Shown here: positions 1 to 10,765 of the stretch, in pieces
How the letters are laid out: every line of letters starts with the position of its first letter
Position numbering within the stretch: the stretch's first letter is position 1
Assembly (NCBI GenBank): GCA_964036295.1
Contig: OZ038464.1
Coordinates: 4,591,501-4,655,500 of the forward strand
Direction: 5' to 3'
Length of the DNA stretch: 64,000 bases
Origin: Plumapathes pennacea
Taxonomy: Eukaryota > Cnidaria > Anthozoa > Antipatharia > Myriopathidae
Program-made: the position numbers and the translations under genes
The notes under the pieces: generated by a model
What the model was told of the DNA's origin: nothing
What the model saw: the letters and a program-made list of their open reading frames with translations, nothing else
Database searches by the model: none

Positions 1-47
1 AAAAGAGAGACAGGCCAAAAAAAGAAAAAGGGAAAAGGACCCAGATT

Positions 48-420
48 TTGTTAAAGAAAAAGAGACAAGCCAAAAAAATACAAAGGCAAAAAAATCCACA
101 ATTAGTGAGACTAAAAGAAAAACAGACGAAGCAAAAACAAAGAGTAAACAAATTAAAAACCATTGAGGGTCTTATTAAGCAACTTCATGAAAATATTAAA
201 TGTGGACCTGAGTTATGTGTACTTGCTGTGATCAACTTTGGTACAAAGCTGGTGTGATTAGATGTCATGAACATTCATTCAATTCAGATCTTAATGCATC
301 AGTCAAACTTTGTATCACTGGGGAAGAAAGTGTGAACAATTCTGAATGGATTTGTAGAACTTGTCATCAGAACATCAAAGCTGGTAAGATGCCAAGTTGT
401 GCAAAGGCCAATAAAATGAC
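48..420 (+). pseudogene. Helitron-like replicase N-terminal fragment, frameshifted
   Basis: A lysine/glutamine-rich segment is followed by CTCCDQLWYKAGV and then WICRTCHQNIKAGK, paired-cysteine motifs that I associate with the region preceding the Rep/helicase part of animal Helitron proteins (often annotated as PIF1-like helicases). The two halves lie in different frames: the first reads up to about position 212, the second opens near 215, so one base has been lost or gained. Nothing of the Rep or helicase domains follows, because unrelated sequence begins at about 430. It is a truncated, non-functional relic. Family assignment rests on motif memory, not on a search. Confidence 0.55.
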
Positions 421-445
421 ATTCCCACATAAGCCACATAAAGCC

Positions 446-718
446 TTAATTTTTATGTTTCGTATTTGGCCGCTGCTTACACAGATAAACATATTTGCGA
501 ACCTTAATCTTGCTCTTATTTACAAGCTTTACGTGCCTCGTTAGACAGTGATTGGCACGGGTTTCATACTTTTTACAGCATTCGGCAAGAGCAGACGACT
601 TGGGAACAAATTTACTTATGTAGCGACGTACCTTACGCCGCACGTGTTTGCTCTTTCGCAAAAGCCTTCGAACTTTGCGTAATGGAATACGCGACGGTTC
701 TCTCGCTCGCTTCCGATT
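446..718 (-). pseudogene. fragment of an unidentified transposon-borne basic protein (family X, copy W)
   Basis: Read on the minus strand, this gives a very basic stretch containing REPSRIPL and YISKFVPKSS. The ORF at 39723-40808 contains REPSRVPL and YISKNVPESS in the same order with similar spacing, so the two are homologous although the DNA has diverged. The reading frame stays open upstream of the nominal start to about 718. No function is recognised. It sits directly against the Helitron-like fragment, suggesting nested or abutting elements. The sequence from 720 to 1200 shows no convincing gene. Confidence 0.45.
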
Positions 719-1204
719 AGTTTTACCCTTCCACGTAAAATGTTAACGCGACCGTCCGTCAAGCATTTCACGTTCAGATGTTTCTACCGCAACACAATCC
801 TTGCCATTCGATCTGGCGACGTGATAGCTTGTGTCAATCACAGCTGTAGAAGCACCCTCATTAACGCCTGGTCTTTGTTTACAAAACATCACAATGTCTG
901 CGTTTCATGATCACAGCATTTCATTAATTTCAGTGTCGCTCAATCGCGGTATATTTTCGTAATCACAGCACAATCCCTACATTCGTAGAAACACCCAGGC
1001 CTAATGGCCAAACAAACTTCGAATGCTTGACAACCATGACAAACAAGAAATTCCACATGAAGCTTCGACGTCTTCTGTTTGAACGAACTGCGTAACACGA
1101 CCATGCCCAAATTTGGAAACTGACAAGTTCCTTCTTTGGAAATACCTTATTTGGAAGTCCATTGTTGACACAGAAGCCTGGAAGGACACCGTGACAACTT
1201 CAAG

Positions 1205-1965
1205 CTCGCCTTCACTTCGTGAGGCGAGCTTAAAAAGGACCTTGGCATAATATTAGACAGAATTCTATCCTTCAATGATCATGTCACTACCTTCATATCA
1301 GATCTCATGAGAAAGCTATGTGTGATAGGCAGAAATAAGCACCCCCTAGACCAATCGACGCTATTTACTGTAAGTTCAGTTTTTACCAAGTTATTCTACT
1401 GTACTTCAGTATGGTCTGGCGCCAGCAAATCTGACATCGCAAAACTGCAACTTGTACAAAATTTTGCAGCTCAATTACTCTCAGGCAATATTTGATCATA
1501 TTTCATCTACACTTAAGCAGCTTACACTCCTTCCAATATCTGACCTCCTCTACATTAAAAACGCTGTATAAATGTACAAATGCATGAAGGGCCATCATTA
1601 ATATATCCTACAGTACGTGCACAGTTATAAAACTAGGAAAGTTGACTGTCTACAATTCCCTTCATGTCAGGCTGCACTAGCTCAGAAATCGTTTGTGGAT
1701 TGTAGCACTCGTACCTGTACCTGGAATTCTATATACAATGAGATGCGAAGTTGCAATTCTGCTAGTTTTTTTTTAAGAGTAAACTTAAAGCAAAGCTAAT
1801 GTACATTTGGCTCAATGCTTGTCCATAGCTACAGTAGTTTGTAGTTTGTAGATTTAGTTTAGTTTAGTTTTTTTTTTTTTTTTTTTTTCCCCAACCCTAG
1901 CCCAATTATTGTAAATATTTTCGAACATTTCATTGACATTATCTTTTGCTTGTAAATTAAGTATG
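1205..1965 (+). mobile_element. non-LTR retrotransposon 3' fragment
   Basis: Frames here resemble the C-terminal part of non-LTR reverse transcriptases: a stretch with LDRILSFNDHV, then DIAKLQLVQNFAAQLL. Several frame breaks and stops are present. A T-rich stretch follows, then a segment around 1890-1960 that recurs at 45470-45530. The copy at 44840-45530 is the same family. The fragment is 5' truncated and dead. Confidence 0.55.
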
Positions 1966-2222
1966 AAGATCCCTGGTGGGAACCTAATAAAACCATATTG
2001 TATTTTATTGTATGGACACAGGTTGTGAGAATTAGATCAATTCTTGGTTTGCAATCAATTCCTAGAGACTCAGAATACAAAGATATCACCTCCATGTTGG
2101 TTCCGGGTACAGTGGAGGCTAATGAGCAATCTTTTGTTAAAGTTCATCCATTTCCCTCACCCCCCACCCTTCAGTAATTGTCTATAATCACATTCCAGTC
2201 AATTTCTTTTCTGCTCTTTTAG

Positions 2223-2519
2223 GACCCACCTTTCCACCTCAGAATGTCACAGCTCGTAGCAATGGCCCAACAAGTATTCTGGTGCAGTGGGATGAAGTGC
2301 CACAGGATGATGGGAATGGAAACATCAAAGGATATGACGTGGTTTTCACAGACTCAGGGAGTGGCAGAGAGGACATCAAGAGAGTGAATGCTCCAGCTAC
2401 ACGTTTGGAACTGAGTTCACTAGAGAAATTCAGAAAATATGACATCAGTGTTCTGGCTTTCACTGTGGCTGGATCTGGACCAGCAAGTTCTGTCCTGACA
2501 GTGATGACTGGTGAAAAAG
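2223..2519 (+). CDS. NLR gene A: fibronectin type III exon
   Basis: The 297-nt exon lies between a TTTTAG acceptor and a GTATAA donor and encodes one FN3 domain. It has the proline-rich A strand (PPQNVTARSNG), the strand B/C tryptophan (ILVQWDEVP), a YDVVF strand, the LEKFRKYDISVLAF core including the usual F/G-strand tyrosine, and AGSGPASS before the last strand. Intron phase is 1 at both ends. Two further FN3 exons of exactly the same length occur at 38878 and 51688. Joined to the NACHT exon at 5026, the frame continues without a stop. Upstream exons of gene A must lie before the window or are lost. A free-standing FN3 protein is the alternative, but the in-phase splice in both duplicate copies argues against it. 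Confidence 0.8.
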
Positions 2520-2690
2520 GTATAATTAACCTACAATCCTGGTCATCCTTGATTATATTGCTACATGGTGAATATCACCCTGAGAACACTGGCGAAATTG
2601 ACTAATCATCTCCCCCTCCTAATACTGGATCAGGGCACAAAGCACAAATTCAACATTGAAAGGGGGGACCCTCAGGAAGCTTCCTGTTGT

Positions 2691-3984
2691 AAAATAATAA
2701 TAATAATAACCTTTATTTAAGTGTCTGAAGTATTTAGTTTTAGCAAACTAATTGGGGACACTATACTATCTACCTAACCTAGTCTTCGGTAGCAAATAAA
2801 AGTGAAATTTTAAAATTCTAAAGTACTAAAATGCTAGATTAAAATATACGACGCAATGTTAATGGAATAATATAAAATGGATAGGTGTTCATTTATGCTC
2901 TGCATAAATCACAGCAATTACAGTTTTCCAACAAGTTATTTATATCTACTTTTTGTATTGCACTCTTGAATGCGTTGAGGCTGGATGAGTTCCCAATGTC
3001 AGTTTTCAGCCTTGACCATATCACTGGTCCAAGATAGCGTAGTGAGTGCTTACCATAATTTATAGTGTTGAATCTAGGTATGTTAAAATCACTATTTCTT
3101 AATGAATAACACGATTGTTTAAAACTGAATGTTTCTGCCACGCTTCTGGGTGCAAGTTCATTTTTTACTTTGTACATGTAGATTGCAATGTCCTGTAGTC
3201 TTCTGTTTAGCAGTGATGGCAGCTGAGCTCGATGAAGGAATGTTTCATACGAGTCTTCCTTAGTTCTATAAACTGCTCTCAATGCACATTCCTGGACACG
3301 CTCGATCTTTCTGTTATCGAAAGCCTTGCAAAAATGCCAGACTACATGGCAGTAAGTTAGAAATGGTAGAATGGATGATTTGTAAATCATTAATTTGGCC
3401 GAGCATGGGATCATGTTGCGCAGGCGCAGTGAGAGGCACTCCCACTTTCCAACTGGCCTTCTTGCATACATCGCCAATGTGAGTGCTAAAGTTGATATTC
3501 TCATCGATGTATACGCTGAGCAGTTTAATGTGATCAGTGTTTATAATAACTTGGCCGTATATGAGTATGTTTGTTTGTTTCCACATTCCTGGGGTTGATG
3601 ATCAGTGCCTGAAACTTGTACCTGTTCGCTAACAGGTAGTTGTCCCTATACCATGACGCAGCTTTTTGACCCTCCTCTAGACTGTTTCTCACAGCGCTGA
3701 AATCTGTCCCCGATGTGTACATCTGATGATCATCAGCATACATTGACAGGTTTGCATCATTGCTCATATGATAGGCCGTGTCATTCTGGAAGAGGTTCCA
3801 CAATAACGGACTGAAGGATGACCCCTGGGGGCATCCTCTTGTCATCTCCTTCCACTCACTTTTTGTATCGCCCAGCTTAACTCTATTCATACAATTCTCA
3901 AAATATGACCTCATGAGGTTCAAGGAGGCTGGAGCAAATCCATATGCTTTGAGCTTTTTAAGAGTTAATGAGTGACTGTTAGGC
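2691..3984 (-). mobile_element. CR1/Jockey-type non-LTR retrotransposon insertion
   Basis: On the minus strand, successive frames read as a reverse transcriptase: GCPQGSSFSPLLWNLF, then MYADDHQMY (YADD catalytic box), followed in two other frames (3314-3586 and 2893-3504) by the C-terminal region with YKSSILPFLTYCHVVW. At least two frameshifts and a 5' truncation make it dead. Its 3' end is a short TTA repeat at 2691-2708. Block A' at 52180 has no insertion, and both ends show a related CCTGTT-TA sequence, consistent with a target-site duplication. It therefore inserted after, or segregated at, the duplication. Confidence 0.8.
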
Positions 3985-5025
3985 CCTGTTTACATAACCG
4001 ATTAACTGGCAATTAATGAGTGGAATGATAATAATCAATTCCCAAAAATATTTTCGTCTCCACTTCAGCCATCTCTTGGAATTTTCTGATCCCAAACTAT
4101 CATTGACACAGCAGGACAGACTGGGCATGTCTTGCCTGCAAGAAGCTCTCGTTTCACAGAGCTCAAAACCACAGCAGATTTAGATTTGAGCTTCCGCTGA
4201 TTCAGTGAAAAGTATATCTACAGTAGGTTTGCCCAGTTCCATTAACACTGTAATCTCACTTGTGTTGGTCTAAGCCAGCTTTCTTATGTGAACTATGTGC
4301 TACAGCTGCCATACTTTGTTTCGAACGCAAATAAAAACAACTTATGTTTTGTAACTTGAGCCCATGTTGTTACAAATAAAACAGATATTATTTTCTGAAA
4401 TTAGAGGCCACCATGTGATGTCATAAGTATAATGTAGAGGCAGGCACCTGGACAATTCAAAAAAGTCTTGTAGACCAGAAAATCAATCAATACAGTACAT
4501 GGCACCTAATGCATAAGTCAAAACTAACAGAGCAATACATGTAAATGTAGGAATCAACATGTACTTGAAGGGGCCCTATCAACCACAATCCTTCAGAGAC
4601 TGAAATTCTTGGTTCCGCCATTTTAAGGGCCCCTGAAAGTCGAAAAATGAATAGCAATCCATTTCCATCTGACTCATTTAAGGAGAAGATTAGTTTCTTT
4701 TGATCTAAAAATGCCACTAACCTATTTTATTTTGATTAATCACAATCTTTCATTTTGGGAACCAAATTCAGCCTTGGATTTCCAGATGTAAACAAAAACA
4801 TAGAGGCTGGGCCCCTTACAAAGGCTCTTGAGAGAGCAGGTTGTTTCTCAGTCAATCTTCCACGTCACACTTTCCCAATAATCTTAAAGTTAGAGTGACC
4901 CATTAAAGACTGCTACAGGTAATAGATATTATTTTATTCTAATTAAGTTACAGTAATTTATATGACTTGCTTCTTACAATAGGTGCATAGTGTATAATAA
5001 CTTTTGATTTTCTTACATTCAACAG
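3985..5025 (+). other. intron between FN3 and NACHT exons of gene A
   Basis: About 1 kb matching 52190-53213 in the duplicate. It holds no ORF I can support. It ends in a pyrimidine-rich tract and an AACAG acceptor. Confidence 0.6.
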
Positions 5026-7529
5026 AGTTTGAGCAACTTAGATGTCAACTGGCTCAGTTCTATGAGGAAAGCATGTGCGAAATTCAGGTGGCACCTTGGG
5101 ACCCAGATGACACAGTGCATATTGATGAAGTTTACACAAGACTTTCATGGAGCAGAGAAAACAAGCAGCTCAGTGGAACAAAAGAAGAAAAACTGAATGA
5201 CTATACTGACATTTTTCTTTGTTCAAAAGGCAGTGCTAATCCTAAAAGGATTGTTGTCTATGGGCAAGGTGGAATTGGCAAGTCAACATTCACTCAAAAA
5301 ATGTCAGTTGATTGGGCAAGAGGTGAGAAGGAGGCATTGAACAATTTCGATCTGCTGGTAGTCATCAAGTTGAGGGATGTCTGTGGTGAAGTTAGAGATC
5401 TCAAAGAAATGATTGTGCAATCAGGACTCTTACCTTGTGACAAGCCTGCTCAAGTGGACTGTCTGCACAAATACATATCTGAAAATCAAGACAGAGTTTT
5501 AATTCTATTTGATGGTTATGATGAGTATGACAAAACAAGAGATACTCAGTCAGATGTGTATAAGATTGTAACAAGAAAGATGCTTACAGATTGTCATCTA
5601 GTGGTGACCACCAGGCCAGTAAAGTTAGATGAATTGAAGAAGTTCATGCAAGCTCAGTGCAAGATCAATGGATTCACCTATGAGGACATCACAAAGTTTG
5701 CTTCCAAGTATGTTGGAGAAGACCAGTGTGAGACCTTCATTGAGTACTTGAGGAGTCAACATCTTATGAACATGGCATCAATTCCACTGATGTTACTCTT
5801 TTTGTGCCTGCTGTGGAAAGAACATAGTGATCAACCTCTCCCCAGCACAAGAACCCAGCTTTTTCAAAAAGTAACACAGTGTATCATTGATCACTGCCAA
5901 GTTAAACAGTCTCCTGATAATCTGAAACCCATAGAGGAATGCAGTGAGACATTGTGTAAAATTGGCAAAGTAGCATTTCAAGCACTGCTTCAGGATTCTT
6001 TGGTGTTTGACACAGCCCTGCTAACCAAGGAAGTACTAAGTGATGATATTGTACGACTTGGTTTTCTGTCAATGTCCAAAGTCCAGCACCAGCGTTCCAA
6101 GTTAATGGCTTCATTTTTTCACAAGTCTGTTCAAGAATTTCTTGCTGCCTGGTATATTGCAAAACAGCCTATTTCACAGGGGATAAGCACCTTAGAATCC
6201 CTACAAGACTTTAGTACTGTTAAGAACTTTCAAGCATGTCTTGAATTTGTTTGTGGCTTGTCAGCTGATAGTGCTAATGCTGTCTTCCTGTACCTTAACA
6301 AGATCAGAGAGAAAGAGAGTCTGGTACCAAACTGTGACGTCGCAAGATGGTACTTGGACTTTGACAGTAATCAAATAGAGTTTCAAAACTTCTGCCGCAC
6401 AATGTTTTTGAAATTGGACTGTAAAGAAGCTTTTGTGGGAGCATATCTTGACTGTGTGGGCGGAGTGGTGCAGTTTTATGACACGAGTTTTTCGTGGAAA
6501 ACAGCTGGGATCAAAGACTCGGGGGGGCAATTGCTTACATTGCTGCTTCGCCACGACAGCTTGGTTCAGCTTCAATTTGTCTTTGATGCGAGCAACCCAG
6601 ACAAAATGAAAGTCATGAAGGTGTTTGATCAAGAGGATGTCAGGACGGTAACATGGGCATCAGGTGGTCAATCGAAAGGTTCAAAGTTACTTGAGACCAC
6701 AACAGAGGAACAACAGTTTTTAGTATTAAGAAAGAAAACTGTGCCCTACCTTTACTATGATGTATCCGGTAAAGTTTCTTTCACACCTGAGCTCGTTCGC
6801 CTTTTTCAGCCTCCAGCTTCACACCAGAGTCGTTCAGAAGGCGAAGCGTCCGAGCCTGAAAACGGTCAGGAATTTGACATACATCAACAATCCAGTGCTA
6901 TAGAAAATGAGCTGCCTGTACACGCGTTGTCATTTATCACTAAAGCTAGTTTTGAGTGCGTTCCGGAAGATACAGTTGTGGGTGAAATACTGAAGAATGC
7001 TCCATACTTAACTTCGCTGGATTTATCATACAATCCCTTTGGAGCTGGAGTGAGTGTTCTCGCCAGTCAACTGGAAAATCTTCCAAAGCTGAAGAAGTTG
7101 AACCTGAGGGAGAGAGAGATGAGTGAAAGAGAAGCCGCTGACCTGTCAAGAGCGCTGGTTCATATTCCACACCTGACGTGGCTTTTGTTGGGTTCCAATC
7201 CCCTTGGAGCTGGAGTGAGTGTTCTCGCCAGTCAACTGGAAAATCTTCCAAAGCTGAAGAAGTTGTACCTGAAGAACACAGAGATGAGTGAAAGAGAAGC
7301 CGCTGACCTGTCAAGAGCGCTGGTTCATATTCCACACCTGAGGTGTCTTTGGTTGGATGACAATCCCCTTGTTGGTCGTGGCGTCATTTGTTTGGCTGAG
7401 CAGATAGTGACCCATGTGCCTGAGCTTCAGTTTCTGTATCTTTACAACACAGGAATGGATGACGAGTGCAAAGCTGCTCTGGTGAAAGCCAAGCAAAACA
7501 GGAACAAACTGGGACGCGAGCTTTTGACC
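5026..7529 (+). CDS. NLR gene A: NACHT NTPase plus leucine-rich repeats
   Basis: A single 2504-nt exon, about 834 codons. The exon begins after an AACAG acceptor in phase 1; the ATG-like start upstream in the same frame is only a TTG codon, so this is an internal exon. Residues 1-60 are a pre-NACHT segment (YEESMCEIQVAPWDPDD). The NACHT core has the Walker A GQGGIGKST (about residue 88), the Walker B LILFDGYDE, sensor-like VVTTRPVK, and the C-terminal FHKSVQEFLAAWYIA box typical of NACHT helical domains. The C-terminal quarter carries LRRs in near-identical 56-residue double repeats (GAGVSVLASQLENLPKL ... MSEREAADLSRALVHIPHL), two full units here. A GTGAGT donor at 7530 ends it in phase 0. 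Predicted role: cytosolic STAND-class immune receptor; ligand unknown. No inactivating change is visible in this exon. Confidence 0.9.
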
Positions 7530-8454
7530 GTGAGTATACTGACAGGTTACATATGACTTTTATTGACCCTTCAATGCCCAAATATCCAAATCCTAAATAC
7601 CTTAACCTGACACAAAAAAAGTCAACCAGGAGGGAAAGATTTCAGAGTGCTTGTGAATACAACAGTTGTGATAAAATACATGGCTTTTGAATCAGTTGAT
7701 ATTGTCGTTTTAGTTGTTTGAATAGTTTTCAAATATTCCTTGAATTTGAGAAGACAAGAACAGCAAAATGTGGATCAAAGACGAGTGAGGAGGCTCGCAA
7801 AAGTTTGTTGTACATTCAGTCAAGGTTATCGTAATAATACCTTTGCGAGTGTCTGCCGCTATAAAGCATTTTGAAAGGCTGTAGCATGGAAACCTTTACA
7901 CTGTAGAAAGTATGGTTTCAAACAAACTTGCTTTCATAAAGAAAGACATTTTATAGCTTTGTTTTTAGCAGTGGAATTCAAGCGACAGTATAAAAATGAT
8001 AATACTAAAAGTTTACAGGCATTCATATTTTCGATAATTTCGGTGCTGGGTTTTGCCCTGTATTGAAATACTACATACAATTTGTGAAATCTCTTTCTAT
8101 AAACTAATAAATCTTGTGGAGACCCACGTACAGTATTTATACGATTTATACGATGGCCGTTGTACGTACTGGTGATGCTGATCCGAACCGTTTGTATCGA
8201 AGTCAGAGCTGCGAATTTAGTAAATTTTATTAGAGTGAGATAAAAGCTAGAGTTGGTAATTTTAATCAAAGAACGACACATTCATTTCCTTTGAAGCAAC
8301 CTTGATTTGACTTCTTCCTAGTTTAGCCAGTGAGGTAATGAAAATGTTGCTTCTTTTTATATCACACTGTCAAAATATTGCTTTCCATAATTTTTCTGTG
8401 TGTGGTTCATTGACTAACATACATGTATGTGCACAATATTGTCTCTCCTAACAG

Positions 8455-8472
8455 ATTTATGTTGACGGTTAA
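8455..8472 (+). CDS. NLR gene A: terminal coding exon, shortened
   Basis: After a CTAACAG acceptor the phase-0 frame reads IYVDG and stops at TAA (8470-8472). The same exon in gene B (56959-57000) reads IAVDGVNGEQKYL before its stop. A TAA codon has replaced a sense codon in this copy, trimming eight residues. The 924-bp intron before it (7530-8454) contains only non-coding sequence conserved with the duplicate. The call depends on the GTGAGT donor being used; read-through would instead add seven residues (VSILTGYI and stop). Confidence 0.5.
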   Translation: MYVDG

Positions 8473-9335
8473 AAATGGAATGTTATGAACCAGACCACAG
8501 ATCCTGTAAAAGGAAGAAATGCTGGAAATTGCAGTGCAAACCCAATCTGTTGCAACTTTTACAGCTAAACCAACCAGACAAGACAACTTCATGCCTTCAG
8601 TATCAATCAACTTCCAGCTGTATACAGCAGTCCCAGTATCTTAAGCAGCCATGTTGTGGGTCCTGTGTCCTGGTCATGGACTTTGCAGTGCAAAGTAAGT
8701 GTCATGTTCTGAGAAGTACAGAGTTAGAAATGGATCCTTTCTAACATTTGCATCATTACATCATGCAGCCATTTTCACACTTCATGCACAGTTTGCGAAG
8801 TGCAGATGTTCTGGTAGGCCACTTGTTATACTATAAAACTTGGCAAGCAAAGTGGAAAACTACTTCTTTGGTCATAATGCAATCAAAGCCCACTATTTCG
8901 AAGTCTCACAGGGCATGAAAAGAAGTTCGAAATAGCAGGGTTTCAAAATAACCAGGCTATAGTCAAGCTAATCCAAGGAGATTTGGCTTGACTTCAAGTT
9001 CAACATGTAGAAACAAAACCAAGCTCAGCAGAGATATTTACTTTACATAGACTCTTTTACGTTAGGAGTAAAAAGTGCTGACACAAAGTAATACAGAGAT
9101 AATTTTACACAGAAATTATTTTGCAGCTTTTTGCAGCTACAGTATATGTTATAGATAGTGTTGTTTTAAGTTGACCTCTGCAATATTATCAACAGAACAA
9201 GAATTGGCAATTTTGTGCCCCAGTACCCACTGCGGCCACTTGCAAATTGAGAAGAAATTGACTTTTTAGCAGTCAGATACTGTAGCCTTGTATTGAGTGA
9301 GTTGACTCTGGTCAGTTCACAGTTAGTACAGGACG

Positions 9336-9738
9336 TGAAGCTTGTATTGAGCTGATCCCCTATTAACGGACACCTTCTCTTAAGCAGACACCAGCTCAGG
9401 TCCCAAAGTTTTCTTTGCATGTTTACTGTAAAACAAACCTGTTTTCAATGGACACCTCTATTTTAGTAGACACGGACACCAAAATTGAGCAATTATTTTG
9501 TTACGCAAAACCTATATTAGGCGACATTTCGAGAATTTTTAGAGTATTTTTATTAGATTGTGAGATTACTGTCCAACTTGCCTCTTGCAAAAGATTGGTG
9601 ATAAATTATGTCAAACAGCAATCAACGATCAAGGGGCACCTCACTCGTTTCTCTGGCTATCATGACACAATTTGTCAGAACCTGTATTAAACAGACACTA
9701 GCTAGGGTCCCAAGGGTGTTTGCTTAATACAAGTTCAC
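9336..9738. mobile_element. MITE-like element with GCTTAATACAAGTTCAC ends
   Basis: The left end GTGAAGCTTGTATTGAGC and right end GCTTAATACAAGTTCAC are inverted repeats, with inner stretches of the type ...AAGCAGACACC and GGGTGT...GCTTAA. The duplicate copy is at 57820-58227. No coding capacity. Confidence 0.45.
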
Positions 9739-10007
9739 TTTGATATAATGTAATCATGTAGATTTTTGATGGGAACATTTGAGCTGAACTTATTTTAAAG
9801 TTTTATAACAGGAGTAAGAGGTATCCTCTACTTCACTACAGAAGCATATAATCAACATTTTGTATCACAGAAGGCAAAATGTAAGATTAACTTTGTTGAT
9901 CAGGAATCATTAGCTGCATTACTGTTCATATGCACATGCTGTGATACTGTTTCATTGTTGTTTCTTGCATGACAGTGAACTAGAATGACATTGTTGGACA
10001 GTGTTAA

Positions 10008-10226
10008 TACAACAAAACCCTGCAATCTTGAACTCTCAAATAGTTTGAGATAGTAGGGGATCGAAATAGCGGGGTTTTACCAAAGGGAAATTTCTACCAA
10101 CCTCATTACCGAGGGAAATAGCTAATTCTAAATTGGTGCAAAATTGTTGTTGTTGGAAATCAGATTCTGCTTGAGATAGCGGTGAGTTTGAGATAACCGA
10201 GTTGGAGATAGTGATGTTCTACTGTA
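10008..10226. mobile_element. MITE-like element ending in GTTCTACTGTA
   Basis: About 220 bp with internal inverted fragments such as CTCTCAAATAGTTTGAGATAG and terminal TACAACAAAACCC / GTTCTACTGTA. Similar ends (GGGGTTCTACTGTA at 12740 and 61680) recur in the window, as in pogo/Tc1-type MITEs. The duplicate is at 58495-58714. Family assignment is tentative. Confidence 0.35.
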
Positions 10227-10428
10227 TATTTCTCCTGAAGTCATAAATAAACAACAAAGATTTTAATAATCTGTCTGCTGTCTGTGTGTTGTGAGAATAA
10301 AAAAAAAATTGAAAAAATGGCAAAGGGATTTTTTTAGTTGGATAGCGCTGACCCTCAAGGAGGAAGAGGGGGTGGGCACTTCTTATGATTGGCCACTATA
10401 TATGGAGGCTTGGCCCAAAAGGGGGGAA

Positions 10429-10608
10429 GGGGGGGGGGGGGGGGGGGTGGGGGCTCTTGAAGCCTCGAGCATAAAATAGATATAAAAAAACAAAACTTTT
10501 TGGTGTTTTAAAGGGTCGGTAAGAATAGTGGCCCGTTTGAAAGCATTGCTCCAATACATCCAACATCTCCCCCCCCCCCTCTCCCCCCTCCCCCCCCCCA
10601 CCCTCCTG
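10429..10608. repeat. G-run and C-run zone
   Basis: A run of 19 G at 10429-10447 and clustered C-runs at 10567-10608. The duplicate has a shorter G run near 58910 and a run of 24 C at 59047-59070. Such tracts are mutable and error-prone in assembly. Confidence 0.8.
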
Positions 10609-10765
10609 GGGACGCCGGCGCGCATATCACTTGACCCCCCTTTTTAGGATGTGAATTGTTCGAATAAATGCCACACGTGCTCATTTTGTATTCATAAACA
10701 GCTCTGTTCGCCAGCTTCGCCTGAGCTGAGATGTTGAGTGGCTTATGATTTTAACAACGTTTTCT

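Larger units (their letters stand above)
8473..10765. other. 3' flank of gene A, repeat-rich and non-coding
   Basis: Matches 57001-59240. It would hold the 3' UTR and downstream spacer. The AATAAA seen at 57325 in the duplicate is changed to CTATAAA here, so the position of the poly(A) signal is unclear. Apart from two MITE-like elements and a G/C homopolymer zone, I see no gene. Confidence 0.5.

Noticed and set aside
5004-5025. Start of the NACHT ORF upstream of the exon boundary (MIFLHST...)
   Set aside because: The nominal start is a TTG inside the polypyrimidine tract; a consensus acceptor follows and the frame joins to the FN3 exon, so this is intron sequence.
6261-7496. Several minus-strand ORFs of 60-130 codons opposite the NACHT-LRR exon (and the matching set at 54090-56005)
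   Set aside because: They are antisense shadows of the coding exon. Their repeated protein segments simply mirror the LRR repeats.
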